Shown here: piece by piece, positions 32,823 to 41,524 of the stretch | Position numbering within the stretch: position 1 is the first letter of the stretch | Layout: every line of letters starts with the position of its first letter | NCBI GenBank assembly: GCA_001970955.1 | Contig: MPUH01000139.1 | Coordinates: forward strand, 32,817-96,816 | Direction: 5' to 3' | DNA from: Stentor coeruleus | Lineage: Eukaryota; Ciliophora; Heterotrichea; Heterotrichida; Stentoridae | DNA: 64,000 nucleotides | Made by a program: the position numbers and the translations under genes | Notes under the pieces: model-generated | Databases searched by the model: none | What the model was told of the DNA's origin: nothing | What the model saw: only the letters and a program-made list of their open reading frames with translations

Positions 32823-33437
32823 ATGAATATTATTCAAAAGAAAGAATCGATTGACATTAAAAATTCAGAACCCCATATATTAGTTGCAAAAGTGTCAAAG
32901 AGAAATTTCATACAAAGTAAAGAAAAACATTTTCCAACATTAAATTCAAATTATCAAATTAAGTCTAAAAGCAATTCTCCAGAAAAATTACCAAAGATAA
33001 AAAAAAGCTGTGAATTATTTGAAGAAACTAATCACCAAGTAGGCTCGTTTCTTCATTCTAAGAGAATTAACACATTTCAAGCATATCAGTTTTATCAAAA
33101 CAGTTATGCAAAGATGCTCGATACTTTTAAGAGAAGAAAAAGAGAATCAAACAAAAGTCAATTAGCATATGCAAATTGTCCAAGTCCTGAATTATATAGA
33201 GAAATTAAAGAAATACTAAAATTTCCTTCTTATCCTAAAAGAGATGCGTCTCCATTCAGACAAAACTTATGCAAAGTTATGAATAACTCAAATACAATCG
33301 AAGAACTGCTTAAAATGACAAAGTTCAAGGTCAGCACAATCCTCAAAAGTTCAGAAACAAACACAGGTTCACAAATTTCTCCATTGAGAGAATACAGACT
33401 ATCTAGCCCAATACGGGGAAATTATATGATAATTTAA
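32823..33437 (+). CDS. Orphan basic protein (204 aa)
   Basis: Single exon, rich in Lys, Ser and Asn, without membrane segment or recognised domain. A central helical stretch (FQAYQFYQNSYAKML) precedes a KRRKRES basic cluster; several SP/PSP motifs (SPEKLPK, CPSPELY, ISPLREY, SSPIRG) suggest proline-directed phosphorylation or a disordered, cytoskeleton-linked protein. It lies 48 bp upstream of the coiled-coil gene on the same strand. Its duplicate in the left arm (917-1590) is a pseudogene, so this is the only working copy in view. Confidence 0.75.
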   Translation: MNIIQKKESIDIKNSEPHILVAKVSKRNFIQSKEKHFPTLNSNYQIKSKSNSPEKLPKIKKSCELFEETNHQVGSFLHSKRINTFQAYQFYQNSYAKMLDTFKRRKRESNKSQLAYANCPSPELYREIKEILKFPSYPKRDASPFRQNLCKVMNNSNTIEELLKMTKFKVSTILKSSETNTGSQISPLREYRLSSPIRGNYMII

Positions 33438-33485
33438 TTATTATCCTAACCTTTTAATTATGTTAGGCTATTTAAATTCGAAAAT

Positions 33486-35033
33486 ATGCTGAAAGACTCG
33501 TTCGAAGGAAAAGTTATCCGCGTTGACGGATTTAATGACGAGGAAGTATCATGTAAAGTTTATTTAAACGATAAGCTCATAGAAGAGTTCATTGCTAAAT
33601 CCTCACATAAATCTATTCAGCTCTATGGTAAAGGGATTTTTCGATTTGTTTTCCAATCAACATCCTTTACAAAAAGTGCAAGTTTAAAGCTTTCTTTGTT
33701 TGAAGATGATGGTGCTCAATGGTTGCCATTATTTGATTCTAATGATTTCATAGAAACTCTTCCAGAAGAGACACTATCTCCAAGATTCCTAATTGTCCTT
33801 TGTAAATCAAAGTCCCTACAAATTATTGAAGAAAGTGGGGAAATATCAGAAGATTCTAGTCTTTCTGTTAGTGAAAGTGAAGAAAATAAACCAGAAATAA
33901 AATTGTGTGAAGATTTTATAGATGACCGGCTTCCTTCTCAGGAAATTTATGAGTTTAGTGAAATGAGTGAACAAAATGATAATCCATGTAATCCAAAAGA
34001 ATTTTTTGAAAGTATTGAAAATGATTTTTTAAACCAAAGTAGTATTAGGGAAGATGAGTTTAGTGGAAATATGACAAATGAAAAATTTCATAATATTTGG
34101 GAATCTAGTGAATCACAGGAAAGACAAAGTTTAGAATTGTTTAAGGAATCATCGAATTTTAAACAAATTGTTGATGATTTAAATGCTAAGTATCAGGATG
34201 TTTGCAAAATACAAGAAATTCAGGCAGCGAGAGTTGCTGAATATGATATTAAATTTATTAAAATATTTGAGAATCATAGGGAACAAACGAAAAGAAGTCA
34301 AGAAAGGGAAGATTCATTAATAGAACTTATTAATGAAAAAGAAAATGAACTTCAATTGGCTCAGGAAGAAATATTGAAGCTGAGGAAAGAAAAAACGAAA
34401 CTGGAACTTGAAAATAAAACTTTGAAGGAAACTAATCAAAGTTTAGCAAAGGAAATCGAAATTGTTAATCCAGGACCTCTGCATAAGGAAGCAGCTTTTT
34501 TAAGGAAGAAAATAGCAGAGCTTGAAAAGACTTTAAATAATTGTTATAGCAAGGAATTCCTTGAAGCTAAACTTATTGAAAAGGATTTAATAATAACAAA
34601 TCTTCAAAGCCAATACAGAAATCGTCCATTTGACTCTGAAACAAGAGAATCACAAAATTCAACTAATTCTATGATAGATGAATTAGATGAATCAGTTAGA
34701 TTTCATGCGAAATCAATGAACCTTCCTGAACCTATTGTTCGTGACAAAGAACAAATTTATGTTTTAGGCCATAGAAAATTCAATTTAATGCTTCATAATG
34801 GAAATCTTATGTGTAGGATTGGGGAAACTTTTAAGCCATTTAAAGAATACATAAAAAACTTTGTATTAGATACAAGCATTGTTAAACCTTTAAAGAAAAG
34901 ATTTTCAGTAGACCAAAATATTGATAGCGAATATGATGTAGAGAATTTTAAAGAAGCACAAGTACAAGCAAAGGTTAAACAGTCAGTAAAACCAACAAGG
35001 AATCTTCAAATCAAAAGAAAAACCAGGTTTTGA
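33486..35033 (+). CDS. Coiled-coil protein with beta-rich N-terminus (515 aa)
   Basis: The full-length paralogue of the partial gene at 1-869. Residues 1-85 look like a compact beta domain (VSCKVYLNDKLIEEF, SIQLYGKGIFRFVF, SASLKLSLFEDDG), perhaps C2-like. An acidic, Ser-rich region spans 115-230, a coiled coil runs about 255-385, and the C-terminal part has IYVLGHRKFNLMLHNGN and a basic tail ending KRKTRF. It stops at TGA. Function unknown. Its 3' end faces the MaoC-like gene 77 bp away. Confidence 0.82.
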   Translation: MLKDSFEGKVIRVDGFNDEEVSCKVYLNDKLIEEFIAKSSHKSIQLYGKGIFRFVFQSTSFTKSASLKLSLFEDDGAQWLPLFDSNDFIETLPEETLSPRFLIVLCKSKSLQIIEESGEISEDSSLSVSESEENKPEIKLCEDFIDDRLPSQEIYEFSEMSEQNDNPCNPKEFFESIENDFLNQSSIREDEFSGNMTNEKFHNIWESSESQERQSLELFKESSNFKQIVDDLNAKYQDVCKIQEIQAARVAEYDIKFIKIFENHREQTKRSQEREDSLIELINEKENELQLAQEEILKLRKEKTKLELENKTLKETNQSLAKEIEIVNPGPLHKEAAFLRKKIAELEKTLNNCYSKEFLEAKLIEKDLIITNLQSQYRNRPFDSETRESQNSTNSMIDELDESVRFHAKSMNLPEPIVRDKEQIYVLGHRKFNLMLHNGNLMCRIGETFKPFKEYIKNFVLDTSIVKPLKKRFSVDQNIDSEYDVENFKEAQVQAKVKQSVKPTRNLQIKRKTRF

Positions 35034-35110
35034 TTAAATAATATATATAAATTAGACATAAATAATTGTGATATTTAGATATACAAAAAACAAACTAAGT
35101 AAATAATTTT

Positions 35111-35566
35111 TTACTTAACTATATCTACTGTTTCTGGCTTAAGTAATAAAAGTCCTGTTCCAGAAATAGCCATTGAATCTTTACTGATTTTCCTTACCGT
35201 TGAGTTGAGAGTACATTTTATTTTATTTGATTTGGTAGTTTCCAAGGCAGTAACAGTGCATTTAACTTCGATTTCTTCATCAACATAAATTGGCAACAAA
35301 AAATTTACTGATTGTGATAAGTAAACAGGAGAAATAAAAGTTTTTAAGTAGAGTTTTGTAAATAAAGAAGTTGGCATCATCCCATAAACAAAAGTTTTTT
35401 CGAAGCCTAAACTTTTCAAAGCATCAAGTTTGAAATGAACTGGATCTTCATCTTGGACAAAATCTGCGAACTGCTGAATATCCTTTTCTGTAAAAATCCT
35501 ATTCATTAAAGCAAAACTGCCTATTCCAAGTTTAACTTTTCCTGCTACCTGGGTAATGATTGACAT
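35111..35566 (-). CDS. MaoC-like hydroxyacyl-thioester dehydratase
   Basis: A 151-aa single hot-dog domain. The active-site pattern D-x4-H is visible in DEDPVHFKLDA, followed by GFEKTFVYGMMPTSL, matching the MaoC/R-hydratase signature (D--P-H-D, then G---(V/A)-G). Short single-domain members act as R-specific enoyl-CoA hydratases or as the mitochondrial FAS II dehydratase (HTD2); which one applies cannot be decided here. No clear presequence. It shares a 37-bp region with a divergent gene. Confidence 0.8.
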   Translation of the reverse strand: MSIITQVAGKVKLGIGSFALMNRIFTEKDIQQFADFVQDEDPVHFKLDALKSLGFEKTFVYGMMPTSLFTKLYLKTFISPVYLSQSVNFLLPIYVDEEIEVKCTVTALETTKSNKIKCTLNSTVRKISKDSMAISGTGLLLLKPETVDIVK

Positions 35567-35603
35567 TTATATATAATGTATATATGAAAGAGTATTTGTT
35601 ATA
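35567..35603. promoter_or_regulatory. 37-bp divergent promoter region
   Basis: Only 37 bases separate two start codons facing away from each other (35566 minus, 35604 plus). It contains TATATATAATGTATATATG, so both 5' UTRs and core promoters must be extremely short or lie partly inside the genes. Confidence 0.55.
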
Positions 35604-36107
35604 ATGTGGAGACCTTTTACCAGTGATTTTGTTGCCCATACATATGAAGAGTTTAGGAAAAAATACGATAAAGTATGGGCAGAAAAACCAATTCAAATAC
35701 GTGAACAGAATGAGAAATTTGATCCTAAAAATATTTTCCCATATAAACTTGATATCGAGGAACTTGAAAAAAGGAAAAAAGAATACAAATTTTTGCGATC
35801 AAAGGTTTTAGAACAAAGAAAATATATAAAAGATAGAGATGCTAGTTTTTTAAATACTAAGAAATTTAAAATTCAACTACAAAAAGAAGAAGATATGATT
35901 GGAAAAAATCAAAGGAAAAAAAATATTATTAGGATTAGATCATTTGCATCAAATAAACTTTATAGGCATAAAAGCTCAAACAGTCATGGGGAATATGAAA
36001 ATACATTTGCCCTTACTTCTTTATATAAAACTACACTTATTCTTAAAAATAAATCAGTTGAAAGTCGAAATAATGCAAGTATTCCAAGTGCTAGAACTAA
36101 ATTTTAA
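35604..36107 (+). CDS. Hypothetical basic protein (167 aa)
   Basis: Single exon. The first 40 residues contain aromatic residues and FDPKNIFPYKLDIEELEKRK, then a Lys/Glu-rich helix (about 45-115) with a strong basic cluster QRKKNIIRIRSF, and a Ser/Asn-rich end. No recognised domain. The helical, highly charged make-up would fit a small cytoskeletal or axonemal protein, but this is a guess. It is transcribed divergently from the MaoC-like gene across 37 bp. Confidence 0.65.
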   Translation: MWRPFTSDFVAHTYEEFRKKYDKVWAEKPIQIREQNEKFDPKNIFPYKLDIEELEKRKKEYKFLRSKVLEQRKYIKDRDASFLNTKKFKIQLQKEEDMIGKNQRKKNIIRIRSFASNKLYRHKSSNSHGEYENTFALTSLYKTTLILKNKSVESRNNASIPSARTKF

Positions 36108-36837
36108 GTTGATTGTATTACCTTATAAAATATAGTTAAAATTTTCCAACTAAAAATAAAATATGTGCTTTTTGAGGAAGTGGTTAAAATGATCATGAGG
36201 ATTGTGCAAAAATGATTTAAAGCATTATTAAATTATTGAAAACTACATTACCAATAACTAAACTGTCTAAAATTGTTATAAAATATTGGAAAGTAATTTA
36301 AAAACCGTTGAAAATTTCTGTTTTTTTTTACAATTTACTTTCTTTTATAATGATTTACATAAATTCCAACTTTCTCATGAGCTAATCTGTAACTATATCC
36401 CATATCCACAGTTCTCACAATTTAAATTCATACAAAAAATCAAAAGTTATTATTTCAAAGCCAAAAAGTCCCTTTCCTCATTCACTCTGACTCCTAAATA
36501 TAATATTTCCCTTATATATAATAATAAAACAAATAAGTAAAATGTATTAAAATCACAAACTCTCCCTAAAACAAAAATTTATCAAACTAATATCAAAATC
36601 TTAAATTTAGAGCATTTTCCATCTCAACAACAAAAACCATCAAATAATCTCTCAAATTTGTTTAATCCTTAAAAGCCATCACAAAGATCATAAAAAAAAC
36701 CCAAATCTTTACAAAATATAAACACAACACAATTATATATAATAATTACTACAATTTATTCCTAATATGAAAACATTTTCCAAGTAGGAATCGATGTTAA
36801 ATTATACGATTTAAATTATTATAAATAATAGATTGAA
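36108..36837. other. Intergenic, no gene seen
   Basis: AT-rich; a plus-strand frame at 36286-36540 is dominated by Phe, Tyr, Leu and Lys and looks like chance. Confidence 0.5.
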
Positions 36838-37242
36838 ATGATCAAAAAAGATATAAGGCGAATAGCTCAGAATGGCTTCAGCCCAGAGACACATAAAGAT
36901 GTGGCTTTGTTTAGAGGTGAGCCTGAAACTAGATTTAAAACTGAAATGTGTAGGAATTGGGAAGCTGGAAACTGTGAATATGGAGATAAATGCTTTTTTG
37001 CACATGGTCAAAAAGAACTAAGGGATAAGAATGGGATGAGATCTGTAAAGGATCAAAAATGTGAAAATTTTTTCAAGTTTGGATATTGTTTAAGCGGAAG
37101 CAAATGCCAGTATAGTCATGTTGATGATTTAGGAACAAATTATTTATCTAATCAAAAAACAACAATTCAAAATAATTTCCAGGAAAAAATAAGTCCCCCA
37201 GCTTTTATTGATCTTGAAAGCAGAAATCCTTACAGATCATAA
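36838..37242 (+). CDS. Tandem CCCH zinc finger protein (tristetraprolin-like)
   Basis: A 134-aa product with two CCCH fingers: [24 protein letters not shown] (C-x7-C-x5-C-x3-H) and [21 protein letters not shown] (C-x8-C-x5-C-x3-H), separated by an 18-residue linker, the same spacing as in tristetraprolin/ZFP36. The (Y/F)KTE(L/M)C lead-in to finger 1 is also typical. Such proteins bind AU-rich elements in mRNA 3' UTRs and promote decay; that role is inferred. The flanking regions are short and without other domains. Confidence 0.88.
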   Translation: MIKKDIRRIAQNGFSPETHKDVALFRGEPETRFKTEMCRNWEAGNCEYGDKCFFAHGQKELRDKNGMRSVKDQKCENFFKFGYCLSGSKCQYSHVDDLGTNYLSNQKTTIQNNFQEKISPPAFIDLESRNPYRS

Positions 37243-38373
37243 TTTAACTTAATCGAATTCGCTTTCAGTAGTTGTGATGATTTGAATTAATATTTGTATT
37301 TAGTTATAGGTTTTATATTTTGTGTAATAAATTTTGGTCTTTCAAGTAGCAAAACTGGGAACGGTTGATATTTAGAAGTTAATTTCTTATTAAAAGGTAA
37401 AAGTTAACTGATTTATATTTGATTTTTTTATAATGAAAGTATTTAAGTTAGGTTTTTGATTTTTTTTTTTAGGTGAAAGGGTTAAGTGATGATGATTTAA
37501 ATATATATTGAAGAACTTATATAACTTGATGTGAATTTAAAGCAAAACTGAAATGTGATTTATATAAAGAAATGATTTTGATTATTTTTTTAAAATTAAT
37601 CTATAGCTATATAAGTATTCTATCAGTTTACTTTTATATCATAAAATTCTTAAAGTATTTCATTGTTTTTTGAATATATTTCTAGGATTTGTGTTTTATT
37701 TAAGCCTCAAGAATCTAATGACAATTTTTACAAATGAATTAGATTTATCTTTTAGCTTAATTATAAAATGAGCATTACACTAAGAATTTGTAAATGATAA
37801 TTCTTTCCACAATTAGCATTAGCAAATAATTGTAATAAAATAAAGCGTAGATTTTTAACATCTCATAACTCAAGCATTCATTAAAAAATACTATTATTAA
37901 ATGAAGTCAATCTTTTCATCATCCTTTATTATTAATAATTTATTATGACTAAATGATTTTAAATATCATCAAATTACAATATTTCTAAAGCGGTTTCCAG
38001 TATTATATTTAAATAGGTTTGTGTAAATAAATTTTCATAAAGAAAGTATATTTCAATATTCATGCATCTGTATAAAAAAAATTTATTAGGCTTATACTAT
38101 TTGACACAATAAAGAGTTACACCAAAAAAGCTCATATCAGTAACTGTTATAAAAAATATTCTGATTATTATTATCTAATAGGTTGTTTTATGTTCAAAAT
38201 AAAAGTATCAAAGATTTTATACTAATTTCTGGACTTCCATATCTCTATTACAAATTTTTATCTACTTTACAAAACTTTTTCATAGTTCATTCCTTGGAAT
38301 TAATCTTTATTTCAGTATTTAAATTAATTATTTTGCTTTAAATTATAGTCATTATAATTATCTAGTTATTCTG
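37243..38373. other. Intergenic, no gene seen
   Basis: About 1.1 kb of AT-rich DNA between convergent 3' ends (CCCH gene and kinesin). I see no frame, RNA gene or notable repeat. Confidence 0.5.
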
Positions 38374-40605
38374 CTAATCATCAGCTTTTTTTAAGAAGTT
38401 CTGGAAGAATTTAGCATTTCTAATATCAGATCCTACCATACCAGCCAAAAATTTACTACCTCCCTTTATTGGCTTCCTTACATTGCTATAAACAGTTGGT
38501 GTCTGTTCATCATTTTGAGTCATCTCAACCATTTCAAGCGCTTTTGCAGACAGTTGGCTAGTAAGTTCATCCAGATTCAATTTTAATGACTCTATTTCTT
38601 CATTCTGCTCTTTCTGTATATCTAAAAGTTTTTCAATCTTCTTCTTACCAAGCTGCTGTTCTATTCTAAAATTAGTCTTTTCATTAGAAAGTTTGTTATA
38701 CAAAAAAGTTAAATTTTCAACTTGAAACCTTTCTCTTTCCAAATCGTTTTTAATTTTTTTCTGATCAGCTGATAACTGATTCATGACTTTTTGATATTTT
38801 GAATTTGATTGAGAAACTTGTGAGTTCAGCCTTTCAACTTCAGAGAAATAATTTTCAAGAAATTTCTGGAAAATATGCTCATCAATCATCTTCCTTTCTT
38901 CAACTAAACTCTGAATAAACAGTTGTCGTAGCTGTGTAGGATCATCAGTAGATGATAATTTTGACTTAAGAATATCTTCAACTTGTAGTATTTTTAATTC
39001 CAAACTCTTGAATTTGCCCATTTCACTATCAATAGTAATAATCTCACTAGTTTCCTTCCTCATAATCGGTGTTGCAATTTCCTGTTTAAAGTTTTTCATA
39101 TTTTCTAATTCAAAAATCAGGTTTTCAATTCTTTTTTCCAGGTCAGACTTTTCAGTCATTATCTGATTAAGCTCAAATCCTATTGTTTTATTAGTCTCAT
39201 TACTGCTTTCTAATTGTTCTTCATTATATTTAACCAATTCATCAAGTTCTTCATTTTTCATTTTAATATTCTTAAGATTTTCATTAAGAGTTTCATAAAC
39301 TAACTGAAGTTCTGATAGTTCAGCTTGAAACTTTTCATTTTTCTCATATTCTATATTCAAATTGTCTTTAGTTTCTTTTAACTCTTTTAAAATCTCATTT
39401 TCTTCTTCTTCAGCACGCTGATCTATTGAGCCTTCAGTTGGCAGAACAATATTATGTTTTTTCAATAAGTCTTCAAATTCTTGTATTCGTTTATCTTTTT
39501 GCATTATTGCAACTTCAGCACGAGCTAGCATGATTTTTAGCTCAGCCACAGTGAACTCTTTATTTACTTTAGGTTTATTTTTAATAGCTTTTGCTCTTAT
39601 ACCAAACCGTAGTGTACCTATTGTTTCTGATTCATTATATGGAGAAGGTGAGCAAGTTATAATCAATGCAGTCTTTGAGTTACCTCCAAGTGAATCCTGA
39701 AGTACTCTTGTTAGCTTAGAATCTCTATATGGAACATGGGTTGAAGTTCCATCAGTTAGAGACATGATAACTTTTCCTAAGCAAGTAAGAGATTTATTGA
39801 TATTTTTAGCTTCTTCTAAGGTTTTTCCAGTTGCTCCTGTCTTGCCAACTTTTTCTGAGCCTGCTAAGTCGACAAGAAACAGTTTCCCAGTTTTCTCAGA
39901 AAAATCTATCGAGCTTTTTTGATTTATTGTTGTAATAAAAATTGAATGGGATCGAGAACTTCCTGCATTCATGTTGGTAAAAGCAACTTCTCTATTAGCT
40001 TGACCTAAATCCATGAATTTCAATAGACCTTCTCCAGAATCCACATAATGCTCACTAAGTCCTGATATGTATACTCCTCTTGCTTTATCCTCAGAGACTT
40101 TAAGATCTTTTCTTGTTGGATCGATAAGGTCTTTAATTTTTTCATTGTATATTTCACAAAAACCAACTTTGACTAAAAACTCCATATCTTCAGCTTTAGA
40201 TATTCTATCAAATACAGTAAAAACCATTCTTGGGATGATACCTTTTAGTTGTTCATCGTATATGTCAGGACCTGCCATAGTAAAAGTTTTACCAGAAGAT
40301 GTTTGACCATAAGCAAAAACTGTCCCATTAAAACCTTCCATGACTGCATCTACAATTTGCTTAGCTGTAGTTTCATATACTATTTTTTGCTCTGTTGATG
40401 GAGGGAATACAAAGTCAAAATTAAATCTTTGTTGGCCAAAGCCTTCAAATTGTTGATTTATTGTTACAGTTTTTCCATCAGATGGAAATTCAACATTCAA
40501 TTCCATTGATTTTTCTTTTTCCCTTTCGTTTAAAGGACGAAATCTGCAGCTAACGATTATATTACCCTCTAGCGGCCTTGCTGGAGCTTTTCCTCTATTT
40601 GCCAT
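38374..40605 (-). CDS. Kinesin-1-type heavy chain
   Basis: A 743-aa plus-end-directed microtubule motor. I start at the ATG 40603-40605 (MANRGKAPAR); an in-frame ATG 87 bases upstream would add a Cys/Ile/Phe-rich leader that does not fit the family. N-terminal motor: P-loop GQTSSGKT (residues 100-107), SSRSHSIF, LVDLAGSEKVGKTGA, VPYRDSKLTRVLQDSLGGN, then the neck NKPKVNKEFTVAELK. The NKP-VN neck is characteristic of conventional kinesin. A coiled-coil stalk runs from about 385 to 700, with a short basic tail (KPIKGGSKFLAG). It lacks a long globular tail. Confidence 0.92.
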   Translation of the reverse strand: MANRGKAPARPLEGNIIVSCRFRPLNEREKEKSMELNVEFPSDGKTVTINQQFEGFGQQRFNFDFVFPPSTEQKIVYETTAKQIVDAVMEGFNGTVFAYGQTSSGKTFTMAGPDIYDEQLKGIIPRMVFTVFDRISKAEDMEFLVKVGFCEIYNEKIKDLIDPTRKDLKVSEDKARGVYISGLSEHYVDSGEGLLKFMDLGQANREVAFTNMNAGSSRSHSIFITTINQKSSIDFSEKTGKLFLVDLAGSEKVGKTGATGKTLEEAKNINKSLTCLGKVIMSLTDGTSTHVPYRDSKLTRVLQDSLGGNSKTALIITCSPSPYNESETIGTLRFGIRAKAIKNKPKVNKEFTVAELKIMLARAEVAIMQKDKRIQEFEDLLKKHNIVLPTEGSIDQRAEEEENEILKELKETKDNLNIEYEKNEKFQAELSELQLVYETLNENLKNIKMKNEELDELVKYNEEQLESSNETNKTIGFELNQIMTEKSDLEKRIENLIFELENMKNFKQEIATPIMRKETSEIITIDSEMGKFKSLELKILQVEDILKSKLSSTDDPTQLRQLFIQSLVEERKMIDEHIFQKFLENYFSEVERLNSQVSQSNSKYQKVMNQLSADQKKIKNDLERERFQVENLTFLYNKLSNEKTNFRIEQQLGKKKIEKLLDIQKEQNEEIESLKLNLDELTSQLSAKALEMVEMTQNDEQTPTVYSNVRKPIKGGSKFLAGMVGSDIRNAKFFQNFLKKADD

Positions 40606-40634
40606 TATTATTATTACGTAAAAATAATGGCAAA
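40598..40634. repeat. 12-bp inverted repeat over the kinesin start codon
   Basis: TTTGCCATTATT at 40598-40609 is the exact reverse complement of AATAATGGCAAA at 40623-40634, with 13 bases between. In the mRNA, the start codon would lie in one arm of a hairpin. Could be chance. Confidence 0.7.
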
Positions 40635-40696
40635 TATGGATTGAATAAAAATTATTTAAAATACAAGATGAAAATGTAATTAATATTTTCAAAGCA

Positions 40697-40786
40697 ATTT
40701 TATTATGTTTCTTGTGATACTGCTATAAAATAGATGTGCCTATTTTATTATGTTTCTTGTGATACTGCTATATAATAGATGTGCCT
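40697..40786. repeat. 45-bp tandem duplication
   Basis: Two adjacent 45-bp copies (40697-40741 and 40742-40786) differing at one base. No N lies between them, so unlike the other duplications this one may be real. Confidence 0.9.
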
Positions 40787-41031
40787 ATTTTAATTTGAAG
40801 AATATTTTTGAAATTGTATTAGGACTGAGATTTTTTAGGACTTTAAAAAATAAGTTATTTTTTTTATTGGTTTAATTTGATATTTAATATAACAATTAGT
40901 CGATTTTAAGAACAGCAAATTGGTGTTATAATACTTAATAATTGAAGTTTGTGAAAGCAACTAGTTAGTGATAAAATATAGCCTAGGTTTAGTAAATAAA
41001 AATATCATTATTGATATAAGGTAGAGTAGTT

Positions 41032-41340
41032 ATAATAGATTTTTTAGAAAAATAAATTATTTTAATTGTGGCTATGTATAATGGATAGGAATTAACTATA
41101 ATTTATTTTAGCATATTTTAAGCTCATAAGAGATTTTAGCTATCAGCAAATTCAGCGCCTATTAATTACAAATAACAGGATTTCANATAATAGATTTTTT
41201 AGAAAAATAAATTATTTTAATTGTGGCTATGTATAATGGATAGGAATTAACTATAATTTATTTTAGCATATTTTATGCTCATAAGAGATTTTAGCTATCA
41301 GCAAATTCAGCGCCTATTAATTACAAATAACAGGATTTCA
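41032..41340. repeat. 154-bp direct duplication around the N at 41186
   Basis: 41032-41185 and 41187-41340 match with one difference. Probably unmerged contig ends. Confidence 0.85.
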
Positions 41341-41524
41341 CAGAGTCGATGATAAACTTAAAAATATTCTCACAAGACTTACAAAAAAGACAATTCACCT
41401 TACATTTTTAACAACAGAGAATACTTTATTCAGTATAGAAGAATTAGAAAATCATCTAAAAAAATACTCATATATCATTAAGCAACTTTATAATTCCTAA
41501 CTATTTAGCCAATTGTTATATTTA

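Larger units (their letters stand above)
40693..41524. other. Intergenic with a tandem repeat and an N-flanked duplication
   Basis: AT-rich spacer upstream of kinesin and downstream of PRP43 (both minus strand). Apart from the repeats listed separately nothing is recognised. Confidence 0.5.

Noticed and set aside
36286-36540. 84-codon plus-strand frame as a gene
   Set aside because: Phe/Tyr/Lys-dominated composition without a domain; probably spacer.
40606-40692. Upstream ATG extending kinesin by 29 residues
   Set aside because: The extension is Cys/Ile/Phe-rich and unlike kinesin N-termini; the ATG at 40605 is followed directly by a normal motor start.
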